The translations under genes were made by a program, and so were the position numbers. A stretch of DNA of 64,000 nucleotides from DATARH01 sp963746885 (GTDB lineage: Bacteria; Pseudomonadota; Alphaproteobacteria; ATCC43930; CGMCC-115725), in assembly GCA_963746885.1 (NCBI GenBank), contig CAVVDM010000003.1, forward strand, positions 124,001-188,000, read 5' to 3'. Numbering within the stretch: the first letter of the stretch is position 1; the number at the start of each line of letters is the position of its first letter. Positions 10,289-19,450 of the stretch are shown here, in pieces. Below the pieces are notes generated by a model. The model searched no databases. It was not told where the DNA came from and saw only the letters and a program-made list of their open reading frames with translations.

Positions 10289-11773
10289 TCAGGGGAGGGC
10301 GACCGAAGGCAGGGTCAGCGCGGCGGGATTGATGTCGATGCCGGCATGAATGTCGACCCAAGCCTGACCGCCCTCGTCGACAGCAGTGACCAGGATGTAT
10401 TCGTGCTCGGGCGCTGGGCTCGCGACCCCGGTGGAACCTACATAAAGCATGGATGCCAACTTGCGGTTGGAGGTACCCTTGAGGTCCTGGATCGTCTCCA
10501 CCAGCGCACGCGGCTCGACCCGCTCGCCGCCCGGCGCCCAAGCGCGGTCGTAGAGCTTGCCGTCCTTGGTCTGGAATTGAGGCCAGCCGATCATGCCCTG
10601 TGCTGGGTCGAGCCACGCGCCCCATTCTTCTTGGCTGGCCGGGGTGATCTGGTCGATGCGCGAAAAGTACCGGCACTCGTCGGGATTGCCGTCGGCGCCG
10701 AGATGGAGCTGAAAAAACGCAGCGCGGCCCGGCAGGTATAGGCGGTTGAGCGGAATGGTGCCGTCCATTAGCACGCTCACCGCCTCGACGCTGATCATGC
10801 CGCCGTCGTCGAGCGGTTTGATCTTGGTGACACCATCCGCCAAGATGAACGGGCTGGGGTCGACGGGGATGGTCATACCAACGCGAAAGCGCATCAGCGA
10901 GCTGCCTCCCAGGGCCGTCGGCGCGTTCGGGATCGCAGCCGTCGGGTTCATCTGGCGGCGCCAATACCAAAGCGCCATGAACACCGCGACCATCAGCAAC
11001 AGCACAATGACAGAGGTCATAGTCCATCCACTACCTGAACGTGCAGCCGGGGGTGGCGGAGTGCCGAGCTTGCGTGGCTGGCCCTGCATCTGAGCTAAGC
11101 GCTGATCGAGTTCCGCCAGTCTGCTCTGCACCGCGGGGTCGGCGGCGGCGGCGCGCTGCGCTTCGGCGCGCCATTGCTGGTACGCCGGGCTTTTCTCGTT
11201 GTTGTGGAAAAAGTCGGCATGGCCGGGCGTCGAGAGCGAATTGAGCAAGCTCCAAAGCATGAGCCCGTCCCAAACGCCAAATCTTCGCCCCTGCTGGGCC
11301 CAGGCGTAGTCGGGTGGGGCGTAAACCGGGGTCCAGGGGCGAGGTTGCGCATAGCCGGCATAACCACCGCTGTAGCCTCCCGAACCGTAGCCGGAGGTCG
11401 ACGGCCGTCGGACGCCGGCGCCGCCGTAGCCAGCTTGTGGCACGGGTGGTGGCCGGGTTTGGCTGGCGCGGTAGTCCTGCAATGCCTGACCGGAGGATCG
11501 GCGCGAGATCGCCGCGTCGCCGCCAGAAGTCGGCGCGGAGGTGTATCCTGTCGAGGGGCGCCGCGAGGGGGTCGCATAGCCGCCCGAACTGCCTCTGACG
11601 GACGGCGCTGCATACGACGGTTTAAACGATGGCCGGCTATAGCTGCCGGACGAGGAGGAGACGCTCGGCCGGCTGTAGCCGCCGCTCGATCGGGCTAGTG
11701 CCGAGACCGGGGCGAGCCCAACGGCGCACACGAGCACGACGGACAGCAGCAGGCTCGGCACGTGCCGGAACAT
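10289..11773 (-). CDS. DUF2491 protein with signal peptide and Ser/Gly/Pro-rich region (YjfK-like)
   Basis: About 494 residues from ATG 11773, chosen because AGGAGCGACG precedes it; an upstream in-frame ATG exists at 11815. Order: signal peptide (residues 1-28), a low-complexity Ser/Gly/Tyr/Pro region to about 200, a transmembrane helix (TSVIVLLLMVAVFMALWYW), then a DUF2491 domain of about 220 residues containing RFRVGMTIPVDPSPFILADG and YFSRIDQITPASQEEWGAWL. E. coli YjfK is only about 219 residues, so the membrane anchor and repeat-rich region are additions. It starts the operon with the DUF350 and PspA-like genes. Role unknown; probably envelope-associated. Confidence 0.75.
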   Translation of the reverse strand: MFRHVPSLLLSVVLVCAVGLAPVSALARSSGGYSRPSVSSSSGSYSRPSFKPSYAAPSVRGSSGGYATPSRRPSTGYTSAPTSGGDAAISRRSSGQALQDYRASQTRPPPVPQAGYGGAGVRRPSTSGYGSGGYSGGYAGYAQPRPWTPVYAPPDYAWAQQGRRFGVWDGLMLWSLLNSLSTPGHADFFHNNEKSPAYQQWRAEAQRAAAADPAVQSRLAELDQRLAQMQGQPRKLGTPPPPAARSGSGWTMTSVIVLLLMVAVFMALWYWRRQMNPTAAIPNAPTALGGSSLMRFRVGMTIPVDPSPFILADGVTKIKPLDDGGMISVEAVSVLMDGTIPLNRLYLPGRAAFFQLHLGADGNPDECRYFSRIDQITPASQEEWGAWLDPAQGMIGWPQFQTKDGKLYDRAWAPGGERVEPRALVETIQDLKGTSNRKLASMLYVGSTGVASPAPEHEYILVTAVDEGGQAWVDIHAGIDINPAALTLPSVALP

Positions 11774-11944
11774 CGTCGCTCCTGTATGCTTCGACTTCAG
11801 TGAAACAATACACATCGTTCTGCCACCGCGGGGGCTTTCTGGGACCGTGGATTAAACCTTGCGCGGCGTAGACGACCTCGAAGGGGCGCTCCGGCTTGGT
11901 TCGACTCGTTGCCCCACGGGCATCCGAACGGCCGGCAATCGGCG

Positions 11945-13491
11945 GATTTCGTTGAAAAAGTCGGGGTTGCTTGGGGCGTGAAGTCCTGATTCAGTCCTCT
12001 TGGGGAGAGGGGGACTTGGCGATGATGGGCGAACGGACGGTGGTGCAGGAGGCGCTGTTCTACGAGTTCAGTCTCGAACGCCATTTGCCGGCCAACCACT
12101 TGCTGCGTTCGATCGATCGGTTCGTCGACCTATCCGGCATCCGAGCCCACCTGCGGCCGTTCTACAGCGAGATCGGGCGTCCTTCGATCGACCCGGAACT
12201 GATGATCCGCATGCTGCTCGTCGGCTATTGCTTCGGCATCCGCTCGGAGCGTCGGCTGTGCGAGGAAGTGCATCTGAACCTGGCCTACCGTTGGTTCTGC
12301 CGGCTCGGCCTGGAGGGCGACGTGCCCGATCACTCGACCTTCTCGAAGAACCGTCATGGCCGCTTCCGCGATAGCGATCTGCTGCGCGAGCTGTTCGAGA
12401 CGACCGTGCGGCGCTGCATGGCTGAAGGGCTTGTCGGTGGCGACGGGTTCGCAGCCGACGCCAGCCTGATCCCAGCTTGATCAAGGCGGACGCGAACAAG
12501 CAGCGTTCCGCGGCAGCGTCGGACGAGGTCGACTGGGAGGCGATGGCGGCGACCCGCCGCTCGGTCAGGGAGTATCTCGACACGCTGGACGAGGCCGCCT
12601 GGGGCGCGGCCAGCGAGGTCAGGCCGAAGTTCATCTCAAAGTCGGACCCTGCCGCGCAATGGACCGGAGCGCTCAAGGGACATGCCTTCTTCGCCTACGC
12701 CGCCAACTACCTGATCGACCTCGACCACGCCGTCATTGTCGATGTCGAGGCGAGCCGCGCGATCCGGCAGGCGGAGGTCGGCGCGGCGCGCACCATGATC
12801 GATCGGACCCAGGATCGCTTCGGCCTCTATCCCGAACGGTTGGCCGCCGACACCGCCTACGGCTCGGCCGAGATGCTCGGCTGGCTGGTGCATGAGCAAG
12901 GGATCGAGCCGCACATCCCGGTGTTCGACAAATCCCAGCATACCGACGGCACCTTTTCGCGCGACGCGTTTGCCTATGACCACAAGCGCGACTGCTATGT
13001 CTGCCCTGACGGGAAGGAACTCAGGCAGCGCCAAAAAATCTATCGAGTGCCGCGCCCTTTCGTCGATGAGAACGGCATGATGCGCTATCGCGCCAGCAAG
13101 CTGGATTGCGAGAGCTGTTCGCTGAAACCGCAGTGCTGCCCGAACGCGCCGGCCCGCAAGGTTCTGCGCTCAATTCACGAAGGCGCCCGCGATATGGCGC
13201 GCGACATCGCGGCCACCGACGCCTATCTCACCTCAAGGCGCGAACGCAAGAAGATCGAGATGCTGTTCGCCCACCTGAAGCGCATCCTGAAGCTCGATCG
13301 GCTGCGATTACGCGGGCCGAACGGCGCCCGCGACGAGTTCCACCTTGCCGCCACCGCTCAAAACCTCAGGAAACTCGCCAAGCTCATCCCGATGCCAGAA
13401 CCAACTCCGGCGCGAGGAGAGCCGGTCCCGCGCGACACCCCCCAATCATCGGAACGGTGCCGGCTTCGCCGCAGACTTTTTCAACGAAATC
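11945..13491 (+). mobile_element. IS1182-family insertion sequence with inverted repeats and 4-bp duplication
   Basis: A 1,547-bp element. Its ends share an 18-bp perfect inverted repeat, GATTTCGTTGAAAAAGTC at 11945-11962 and its complement at 13474-13491. The bases GGCG occur directly outside both ends (11941-11944 and 13492-13495), consistent with a 4-bp target duplication. It carries one transposase gene with a frameshift. Confidence 0.8.
12022..13440 (+). pseudogene. IS1182-family transposase, frameshifted
   Basis: The start ATG at 12022 follows GGGGGAC. Residues 1-150 form the DUF772-type N-terminal domain (MMGERTVVQEALFYEFSLER ... VPDHSTFSKNRHGRF). Near 12470 the frame breaks in VGGDGFAADASLI, which includes the first catalytic Asp, and resumes as KADANKQRSAAASDEVDW. 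The second frame holds the DDE domain: AADTAYGSAEMLGW, a Cys cluster (CESCSLKPQCC) and MLFAHLKRILKLDRLRLRGP with the final Glu nearby. One base separates the halves. The upper 3' limit is approximate because no stop occurs before the inverted repeat. Confidence 0.8.
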
Positions 13492-13495
13492 GGCG

Positions 13496-14079
13496 CTCTG
13501 CTGCCACGCGCCGTCCCGGCGGCGGACGGGTGTCGCCTCGATCGCGCCGGTCGGAAATAGCGGCTCAACCGTCGAAACCCGACCTTCGCCATCGACCCCG
13601 CTCGGCTTCCGGCGGCTACATGCCGGTGCGGATGGGGCCCGGCGGCAGTTGCCCCAAAGCGGTAGTTTTGCGACCGTCGAAGCGCGACAACAGTATGGAC
13701 TGAATGGGGGCGCCAGAACCGCTGCCGACGTGGCTATCGATTCGCCCAGTCGAGGTTAAGCGCAACTCCTGTCATGGTCTGACATGCAATCTTCTTCGTG
13801 GATAAAGGCGAATTCGCGGATGACTGCCTGGCTATGCCATGCGTCGAAATAAAAATTTCAATGTCCTGCGCACCGCTCGCCCGCCCCTCTCCATCCGCTG
13901 CAAGCGCAAGCGCTCCGGCTGGTCCGATGAATTCGCGCGCTCCGTCATCGGTCAAGTGCGATAGCCCTGCACTACCTCCTCTGGATGATTGACGCTGGAG
14001 CAGTTGCGTGTACGGTTCTAAAAGGGTACCTCAGTGGCAGCTGCTCGACGGGAGCTGCCGTCGAGCTCCCATTTAGGGC
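13496..14079. other. Intergenic, no confident gene
   Basis: About 580 bases between the IS and the next gene. Near 13575-13670 the pattern CCCGACCTTCGC followed by GTTGCCCCAAA also occurs at 6943-7020, hinting at a degenerate dispersed repeat. A minus-strand frame of 73 codons near 13734-13955 has no recognisable family and is not called. Confidence 0.4.
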
Positions 14080-15393
14080 GTGCGGAACAATTCGCCCAGC
14101 ATTGAGGAGAGCAGGGGAAACCTTGTGGGCGGCTCGTTGGTTCTTGCTCAAATAAACTCAGGAAATCCGAGACACCGGCTTGTTTCGGGTGTGACGAAAC
14201 TCTCCAGACTCATCGTCGTCCTGTGTCTAGTATACGTGACAATAGGAGGGTCCAATTGTTACCTGAGCTTGTCAGAGAGTAGGCTCGCCACCGCCTACGG
14301 GGCGGAGCCGGTTCCAGCTGAAGCTGCCCCCACACTGAAATCAGTCGATCCAAATACGGCACCTGCCTCGGCAACGCCGCCGAATGTCGCACCTGATGTT
14401 ACGAATCAGGCGGCGCCATCGGTTGGCGTAGCCGGGTCACCGACGGCGGAACTCTTGACGCGCGGCGACATGCTGCTCGATGCGGGCGATGTCGTCGGGG
14501 CTCAACTCCTTTACGAGCGAGGCGCGGGCGCGGGAGATAGCGTAGCGGCGCTGAGGTTGGGCGAGACGTTCGACCCATCCGTTCTTCAGGCCATCCATTT
14601 GGGCTTTCCGGGTGATCGGGCTCGGGCCGCCTATTGGTATAGGAAGGCCCGCGATCTGGGGAGTGCAGAGGCAAATGTCATGCTGAAAAGCATCGAGCGG
14701 TCAGACACACCGCCGACCGTAGCCCCGACTCAGCCGCTACCGGCGAACGAAGCGACACCATCGGTTGCTGCAACCCTTAACAATCCCGGGGCGGATATCG
14801 CGTTAGCCGGCCAGGTAGCAACTCCAACTCCACCAGCCAACTCTGCAACTCCAGCCAACTCTGTCACTACAGTGAAGCCCTCTGGCCACGCGTCCCCGTC
14901 CGCGCCTAAGGGCGCGCCCGCAACCGTAAACACGGCGACGCCGGTTCCAGGCGAAGCCGCCGCAAGGCCCTCCGAGTTACAGGGGCCGCCCAAATCAGTC
15001 GATCCAAATACGGCATTTGCCTCGACAACGCCGCCGAATGTTGCGCCTGCTGTTACGAATACGGCGGCGCCATCGGCTGCCGTAGGGACGGCGTCGCGGC
15101 CAGTCCTTTCTGCCGGGGAGCTTTCGGCGCTTTTGGCGCGCGGCGACGTGCTGTTTGGGACGGGCGATGTCGTTAGCGCCCAACTCTTTTACGAGCGAGG
15201 CGCCGGCGCCGGGGATAGCGTAGCGGCGCTGCGGTTGGGCGAGACATTCGATCCAACCTTTCTTGCTCGCATCCGTTTGGGCTTTGTGGCGGGCGATTCG
15301 GTTCAGGCAGGTCATTGGTATCGGCGGGCCCGCGATCTCGGCAACGCTGATGCCAAAGTCCTGCTCAAATCTGTCAGCTCTATCGAGAAATGA
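14080..15393 (+). CDS. Secreted protein with two copies of a TPR/SEL1-like module
   Basis: Up to 437 residues from GTG 14080; GTG 14191 is the better start because it places a hydrophobic signal (LIVVLCLVYVTIGGSNCYLS) at the N-terminus. Two modules of about 125 residues (near residues 86-208 and 303-435) share KSVDPNTA, TPPNVAP, LLARGDVLF, YERGAGAGDSVAALRLGETF and ARDLG-A-A-VLLKS. The module core is like SEL1/TPR helices (GDVV-AQL-YERGA ... AGHWYRRARDLG). The link is Ala/Pro/Thr-rich. The modules therefore arose by internal duplication. Cellular role unknown; probably periplasmic. The stop is followed directly by the TAXI protein frame. Confidence 0.75.
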   Translation: MRNNSPSIEESRGNLVGGSLVLAQINSGNPRHRLVSGVTKLSRLIVVLCLVYVTIGGSNCYLSLSESRLATAYGAEPVPAEAAPTLKSVDPNTAPASATPPNVAPDVTNQAAPSVGVAGSPTAELLTRGDMLLDAGDVVGAQLLYERGAGAGDSVAALRLGETFDPSVLQAIHLGFPGDRARAAYWYRKARDLGSAEANVMLKSIERSDTPPTVAPTQPLPANEATPSVAATLNNPGADIALAGQVATPTPPANSATPANSVTTVKPSGHASPSAPKGAPATVNTATPVPGEAAARPSELQGPPKSVDPNTAFASTTPPNVAPAVTNTAAPSAAVGTASRPVLSAGELSALLARGDVLFGTGDVVSAQLFYERGAGAGDSVAALRLGETFDPTFLARIRLGFVAGDSVQAGHWYRRARDLGNADAKVLLKSVSSIEK

Positions 15394-15468
15394 TTGTTGG
15401 TCCCGTTTTCGCTCGCGCCAGCCGCTTCACGTCAAAGGAGCGGTCTGCTCATCTGCCTGGTGATAGGC

Positions 15469-16590
15469 ATGATTAACTCGATCATTCGCGCCCTGCTCGT
15501 TATTGCCGGCATCACGGCGGTCAGCGCCGTCATGACTGGACGACTGGCATACGCTGTCTCGCCCAGCGTCGCCGTCAACCGCGGCATCGTCGAGCTGGAA
15601 ACCGGTCGGGCCGATGACATCTCGGTGCGGATGGCGGGGGAAATCGCCAGCATTATCGATGACGGCGCGACGCGCCGCGTTGTTCCAGTGGTCGGTAAGG
15701 GGCCGCTGCAGAACCTGATCGATCTGAAATATCTCCGCGGCATCGACCTGGCGATCGTGCAAGCGGATGTGCTCGATTACGCGCGCCAGCGGAACTTTCT
15801 GCCGGGCCTCGACTCGCTGACCTATGTCGCCAAGCTCCACAACGAAGAATTCCATCTGCTGGCGCGGCCCGACATCATGGCGATCGGCGATCTCGCCGGA
15901 CAGACCGTGAATGTCGACGTTAAAGGCAGTGGTACGGCGGTCACCGCCAGCCGCCTGTTCGACCTGCTGAACATCAAGGCCAATTTGGCCACAGATGATC
16001 AGCGGGTGGCGCTGGGAAAACTGCGCAAGGGCGAAATTGCGGCAATCGCGTTCGTGGCAGCGAAGCCGGCGCCATTGTTCCAAGAGCTCATACCGGGCAC
16101 CGGTCTGCACCTGCTCAGCATTCCGCTCACCCAGGCGGTTATCGCCGCTTATGCGCCGACCCGCATCACCTCGACCGACTACCCCAGCCTCGTCGCGGCA
16201 GACCGTCCGGCCGACACGATCGCAGTCGGAAGCGTGCTGATGGCGGCGGATCTGCACATGATCCCAGAGCGCCAGCGCAACCTGAGTAATTTCGTCGACA
16301 CGTTCTACACCGGGTTCCGGGGGTTGCTCGGATCGGGCTACGACCCAAAATGGCAAGAAGTCAACATCGCGGCGGACGTCCCGGGATGGACCCGCAATCC
16401 GGCGGTCGCAGTATGGCTGCGCAACAACCCGCAGGTCGCCGCCGCGCCAAATGCCGAAGCTTTGAAAGCACTTTTCTCGCAGTTCATCGACGAACGCCGG
16501 CAGGCGAGCGGCGGAGGGCCAATGTTGCCCGCCGACAAGAACGCCTTGTTCCAGCAATTCGAGGCGTGGCAACGTAGCCAGTCGCACTGA
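15469..16590 (+). CDS. TAXI-family TRAP transporter solute-binding protein
   Basis: About 373 residues from ATG 15469; the open frame reaches a TTG at 15394 just after the upstream stop. A signal peptide (IIRALLVIAGITAVSAVMTG) leads into a periplasmic binding fold with GIDLAIVQADVLDYARQR, YVAKLHNEEFHLLAR and DLAGQTVNVDVKGSGTAVTA, all typical of TAXI (TRAP-associated extracytoplasmic immunogenic) proteins. Such proteins deliver substrates such as carboxylates to fused DctQM permeases, but no permease gene is near. The gene lies in a plus-strand run with a peptide-type binding protein and a dehydrogenase. Confidence 0.8.
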   Translation: MINSIIRALLVIAGITAVSAVMTGRLAYAVSPSVAVNRGIVELETGRADDISVRMAGEIASIIDDGATRRVVPVVGKGPLQNLIDLKYLRGIDLAIVQADVLDYARQRNFLPGLDSLTYVAKLHNEEFHLLARPDIMAIGDLAGQTVNVDVKGSGTAVTASRLFDLLNIKANLATDDQRVALGKLRKGEIAAIAFVAAKPAPLFQELIPGTGLHLLSIPLTQAVIAAYAPTRITSTDYPSLVAADRPADTIAVGSVLMAADLHMIPERQRNLSNFVDTFYTGFRGLLGSGYDPKWQEVNIAADVPGWTRNPAVAVWLRNNPQVAAAPNAEALKALFSQFIDERRQASGGGPMLPADKNALFQQFEAWQRSQSH

Positions 16591-16669
16591 GGTGGTACAC
16601 TGGCGAGAATACGGCGGGGTGAAGAGCGGGTTGATAGCGCTGCGAGCGGATCCGTCTGCCGGTGCTGCC

Positions 16670-18298
16670 GTGACACGCCGCGCGGTCATCGCCGGTGGCC
16701 TCGGCACAGGCGCCATACTGTGCTGGCCCAGCGGCGACAGCGCTGCCGGCACGCCGAAGCGCGGCGGCACGCTCGAATTCGCCGTCCTTGTCGAGCCCAG
16801 CAATTACGATTGCGTTTCCAACACCGCCTTCGCCTTCCTCCACCCGATAGCGCCGCATTATTCCACGCTTCTTAAGTTCGATGGGGCTAATTACCCGCAG
16901 ATCGTCGCCGATCTGGCGCAATCTTGGAGCGTGTCGCCGGACCGGCGCACCTACACCTTCAAGTTGACGCCGAACGTGCTTTTTCATGACGGCTCGCCAA
17001 TGACCTCGAAGGACATCAAGGCGACCTATGAGCGGATCATCCATCCGCCCCCCGGCATCGTCTCGGCGCGGCGGGTCGATTATGGCGCGATCTCGAGCAT
17101 CGAGATACCCAACTCGCAGACTGTGGTCTTTCATCTCGCCTGGCCGGACGCAGCGATGCTGCAGAATTTTGCCTCGCCGTGGAACGGAATCTACAGCGCC
17201 AACCGAATTGCGGAGGATCCACACTTCCCCGATACGCACGTGCTCGGCACCGGGCCGTTCGTCTTCGTTGAGCATGTCAAGGGTCAACATTGGCGCAGCC
17301 GTCGATGGGAGAAGTATTTTCGGCCGGGGCGGCCTTATCTCGACGGCTACCAAGCTGATTTCATGAAAGTCCCGGAGATTGTGCCGGCCTACGAGAGCGG
17401 AAAGATCCAGGCCGAGTTTCGGGGCGTCAGTCCGCCCCAACGGGATGCGTTGGTCAAGGCGATGGGCGACCAGATCGAGATCAGCGAAAGCCCATGGCTG
17501 TCGGAACTGCTCGCGGTCTTCAATGTGCAGAAGCCGCCTTTCGACGACGCCCGCGTGCGGCGCGCGCTGTCACTGGCGATCGACCGCTGGGGCGCGGCGG
17601 AAAAGCTGAAGGAGACGACGTTCCTCAAATATGTCGGCGGGTTGATGCGGCCGGGTTCGAGCATGGCGACCCCGGAGGCCGACCTGATCAACCTGCCGGG
17701 CTTCGGGCACGATGTCGCCGCCGCCCGTGCCGAGGCAAAGCGGCTCCTCGCCACCGCCGGGGTCCACGATCTGACGCTGACCCTCCTCGTCCGCGACATC
17801 CCGATGCCGCATTATGCCGGCGCTGATTTACTGGCCGAAAGCTGGAAAGAGATCGGCATCGCGACCACCCAGCAACGACTCAACATCTTTGATTGGCAGA
17901 AGCAGGTGGATTCCCGAAATTTCGACGTGGCACAGGATTTCGAAGGCGACTATTACGACGATCCGTCATTGCAGCTGACGAAATACGTGTCGCCCGATCT
18001 GTCGCCGGTCAATTTTTCCGGGGCAACCGACCGGTTTCTCGATGCCCTCTATATTGGTCAGGCGATGACGACAAACCCGGTCGAGCGCACCAAAATCGTC
18101 CGCGATTTCGAGCGGCACGCCTTGACCCAGGCCTATACGGTGCCGCTCTTATGGTGGAACCGCATCGTTGCGACCTCGGCCCAATTACATGGCTGGAGCA
18201 TTACTCCGAGCCATTTCGTCGGCCAGGATCTTGCGGATGTCTGGCTCGATTCCGTCGAAAGCGCCAGCGGACCTTCCGATCGGAGTAAAGTGAAATGA
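16670..18298 (+). CDS. ABC-type peptide/nickel-like substrate-binding protein (SBP_bac_5)
   Basis: About 542 residues from GTG 16670, which puts a twin-arginine-like signal (TRRAVIAGGLGTGAILCW) at the N-terminus; GTG 16592 is possible. The family signature FKLTPNVLFHDGSPMTSKDI lies near residue 105, followed by VLGTGPFVFVEH, FDDARVRRALSLAIDR and a C-terminal domain ending LADVWLDS. SBP_bac_5 proteins bind oligopeptides, opines, nickel or glutathione in the periplasm. Permease and ATPase genes are missing nearby. The TGA overlaps the ATG of the dehydrogenase by ATGA, so the two are co-translated. Confidence 0.85.
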   Translation: MTRRAVIAGGLGTGAILCWPSGDSAAGTPKRGGTLEFAVLVEPSNYDCVSNTAFAFLHPIAPHYSTLLKFDGANYPQIVADLAQSWSVSPDRRTYTFKLTPNVLFHDGSPMTSKDIKATYERIIHPPPGIVSARRVDYGAISSIEIPNSQTVVFHLAWPDAAMLQNFASPWNGIYSANRIAEDPHFPDTHVLGTGPFVFVEHVKGQHWRSRRWEKYFRPGRPYLDGYQADFMKVPEIVPAYESGKIQAEFRGVSPPQRDALVKAMGDQIEISESPWLSELLAVFNVQKPPFDDARVRRALSLAIDRWGAAEKLKETTFLKYVGGLMRPGSSMATPEADLINLPGFGHDVAAARAEAKRLLATAGVHDLTLTLLVRDIPMPHYAGADLLAESWKEIGIATTQQRLNIFDWQKQVDSRNFDVAQDFEGDYYDDPSLQLTKYVSPDLSPVNFSGATDRFLDALYIGQAMTTNPVERTKIVRDFERHALTQAYTVPLLWWNRIVATSAQLHGWSITPSHFVGQDLADVWLDSVESASGPSDRSKVK

Positions 18299-19401
18299 CC
18301 CACGCCACGAATCAATACCCGATCCCGCACACCATGAAGGCCTGGGTGCTCGGCGAGCCGGAGCAGCTGAGCCTTGTCGAGAAGCCGGTGCCTGATCCGG
18401 GACCTGCGGAAGTGCTGGTGCGGATCGACGCGATCGCAGTGTGCGCCACCGACATCGAGATCATCAGTCACGGGCTGCCGGCGCTGATCGAGGGGGAACT
18501 GCCGTTCAACAAGGGCTTCACCCCAGGCCACGAATACATGGGAACGGTCGTGAAGCTCGGGCTGGGTGTCGACGAATTCGCCCCCGGCGACCGCGTCGCC
18601 GTCGAGATCCATGCCGGCTGCGGGCGTTGCCCGCGCTGCCGCGAGGGCATGTACACCTCGTGTCTGAATTACGGGTTCCACAGCAAGGGGCATCGCGCCA
18701 ACGGCTTCAGCACCGACGGCGGCTTCGCCGAATACGCGATCAACAACGTCAATACGATGGTTCACATCCCCGATGATGTCTCGGACGCAGAGGCGACGCT
18801 AATCGTTACCGCCGGCACCGCGATGTACGGCCTCGACGTGATGGGCGGTCTCATCGCCGGCGAAGGGGTGGTGGTGACGGGGCCGGGACCGATCGGGCTG
18901 ATGGGGGTCGGCGTCGCCAAGGCGCTTGGCGCCGCGCCGGTGATCCTGACCGGCACCCGCGAGCGACGCCTGGAGATGGGCCGCCGGCTCGGCGCCGATC
19001 ACACGGTTAACGTGAGGAATGACGATCCCGTCGCGGCGGTCGCGCGCATCACCGGCGGCAAGGGCGTGCAATATGTCCTCGAATGCTCGGGCGCACCGCA
19101 GGCGCTAGACGAGGCGGCGCGGATGGTTAACCGCGGCGGCCGCATCTGCCTGGCCGCCTTTCCCTCGGAAAAGGTTCCGGTTGATCTCGCCCATCTCGTG
19201 CGCAACAACATCTACGTCTTCGGCATTCGGGGCGAGGGCAGGAGCGCGACCCACCGCGCCGCCGCGCTCATTGCGCAGAAGCGCTTCGACGCCAAGCTGA
19301 TCCACACCCACACCTTCCCGCTCGCCGAGGTCCCGACAGCGATCAGGTATGCCCGCGAGCGCGTCGAGGACGCGATCAAGGTCGTCGTGGCGATGCGCTG
19401 A
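18295..19401 (+). CDS. Zinc-dependent medium-chain alcohol dehydrogenase
   Basis: A 368-residue MDR-family NAD(P)-dependent dehydrogenase. The catalytic zinc site is C50 with the GHE motif at H79-E80 (TPGHEYMG). The structural zinc loop has four Cys at about 109, 112, 115 and 123 (CGRCPRCREGMYTSC). The Rossmann motif is VVVTGPGPIGLMGVG near residue 195. This resembles sorbitol or threonine dehydrogenase-like enzymes; the substrate cannot be told. Coupling to a binding-protein gene suggests it acts on the imported compound or its product. Intact. Confidence 0.88.
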   Translation: MTHATNQYPIPHTMKAWVLGEPEQLSLVEKPVPDPGPAEVLVRIDAIAVCATDIEIISHGLPALIEGELPFNKGFTPGHEYMGTVVKLGLGVDEFAPGDRVAVEIHAGCGRCPRCREGMYTSCLNYGFHSKGHRANGFSTDGGFAEYAINNVNTMVHIPDDVSDAEATLIVTAGTAMYGLDVMGGLIAGEGVVVTGPGPIGLMGVGVAKALGAAPVILTGTRERRLEMGRRLGADHTVNVRNDDPVAAVARITGGKGVQYVLECSGAPQALDEAARMVNRGGRICLAAFPSEKVPVDLAHLVRNNIYVFGIRGEGRSATHRAAALIAQKRFDAKLIHTHTFPLAEVPTAIRYARERVEDAIKVVVAMR

Positions 19402-19450
19402 CCGGGCCCGCCGACCGGCTTGGGGCCTCAGGCGGCGGCCACAGCGGGGG

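Noticed and set aside
13734..13955. 73-codon minus-strand frame as a small gene
   Set aside because: No ribosome binding site, no family similarity, and composition typical of random GC-rich DNA.
15427..16803. 458-codon minus-strand frame opposite the TAXI binding protein
   Set aside because: Antisense shadow of a well-supported gene; low-complexity Arg/Asp/Gln composition and no ribosome site.
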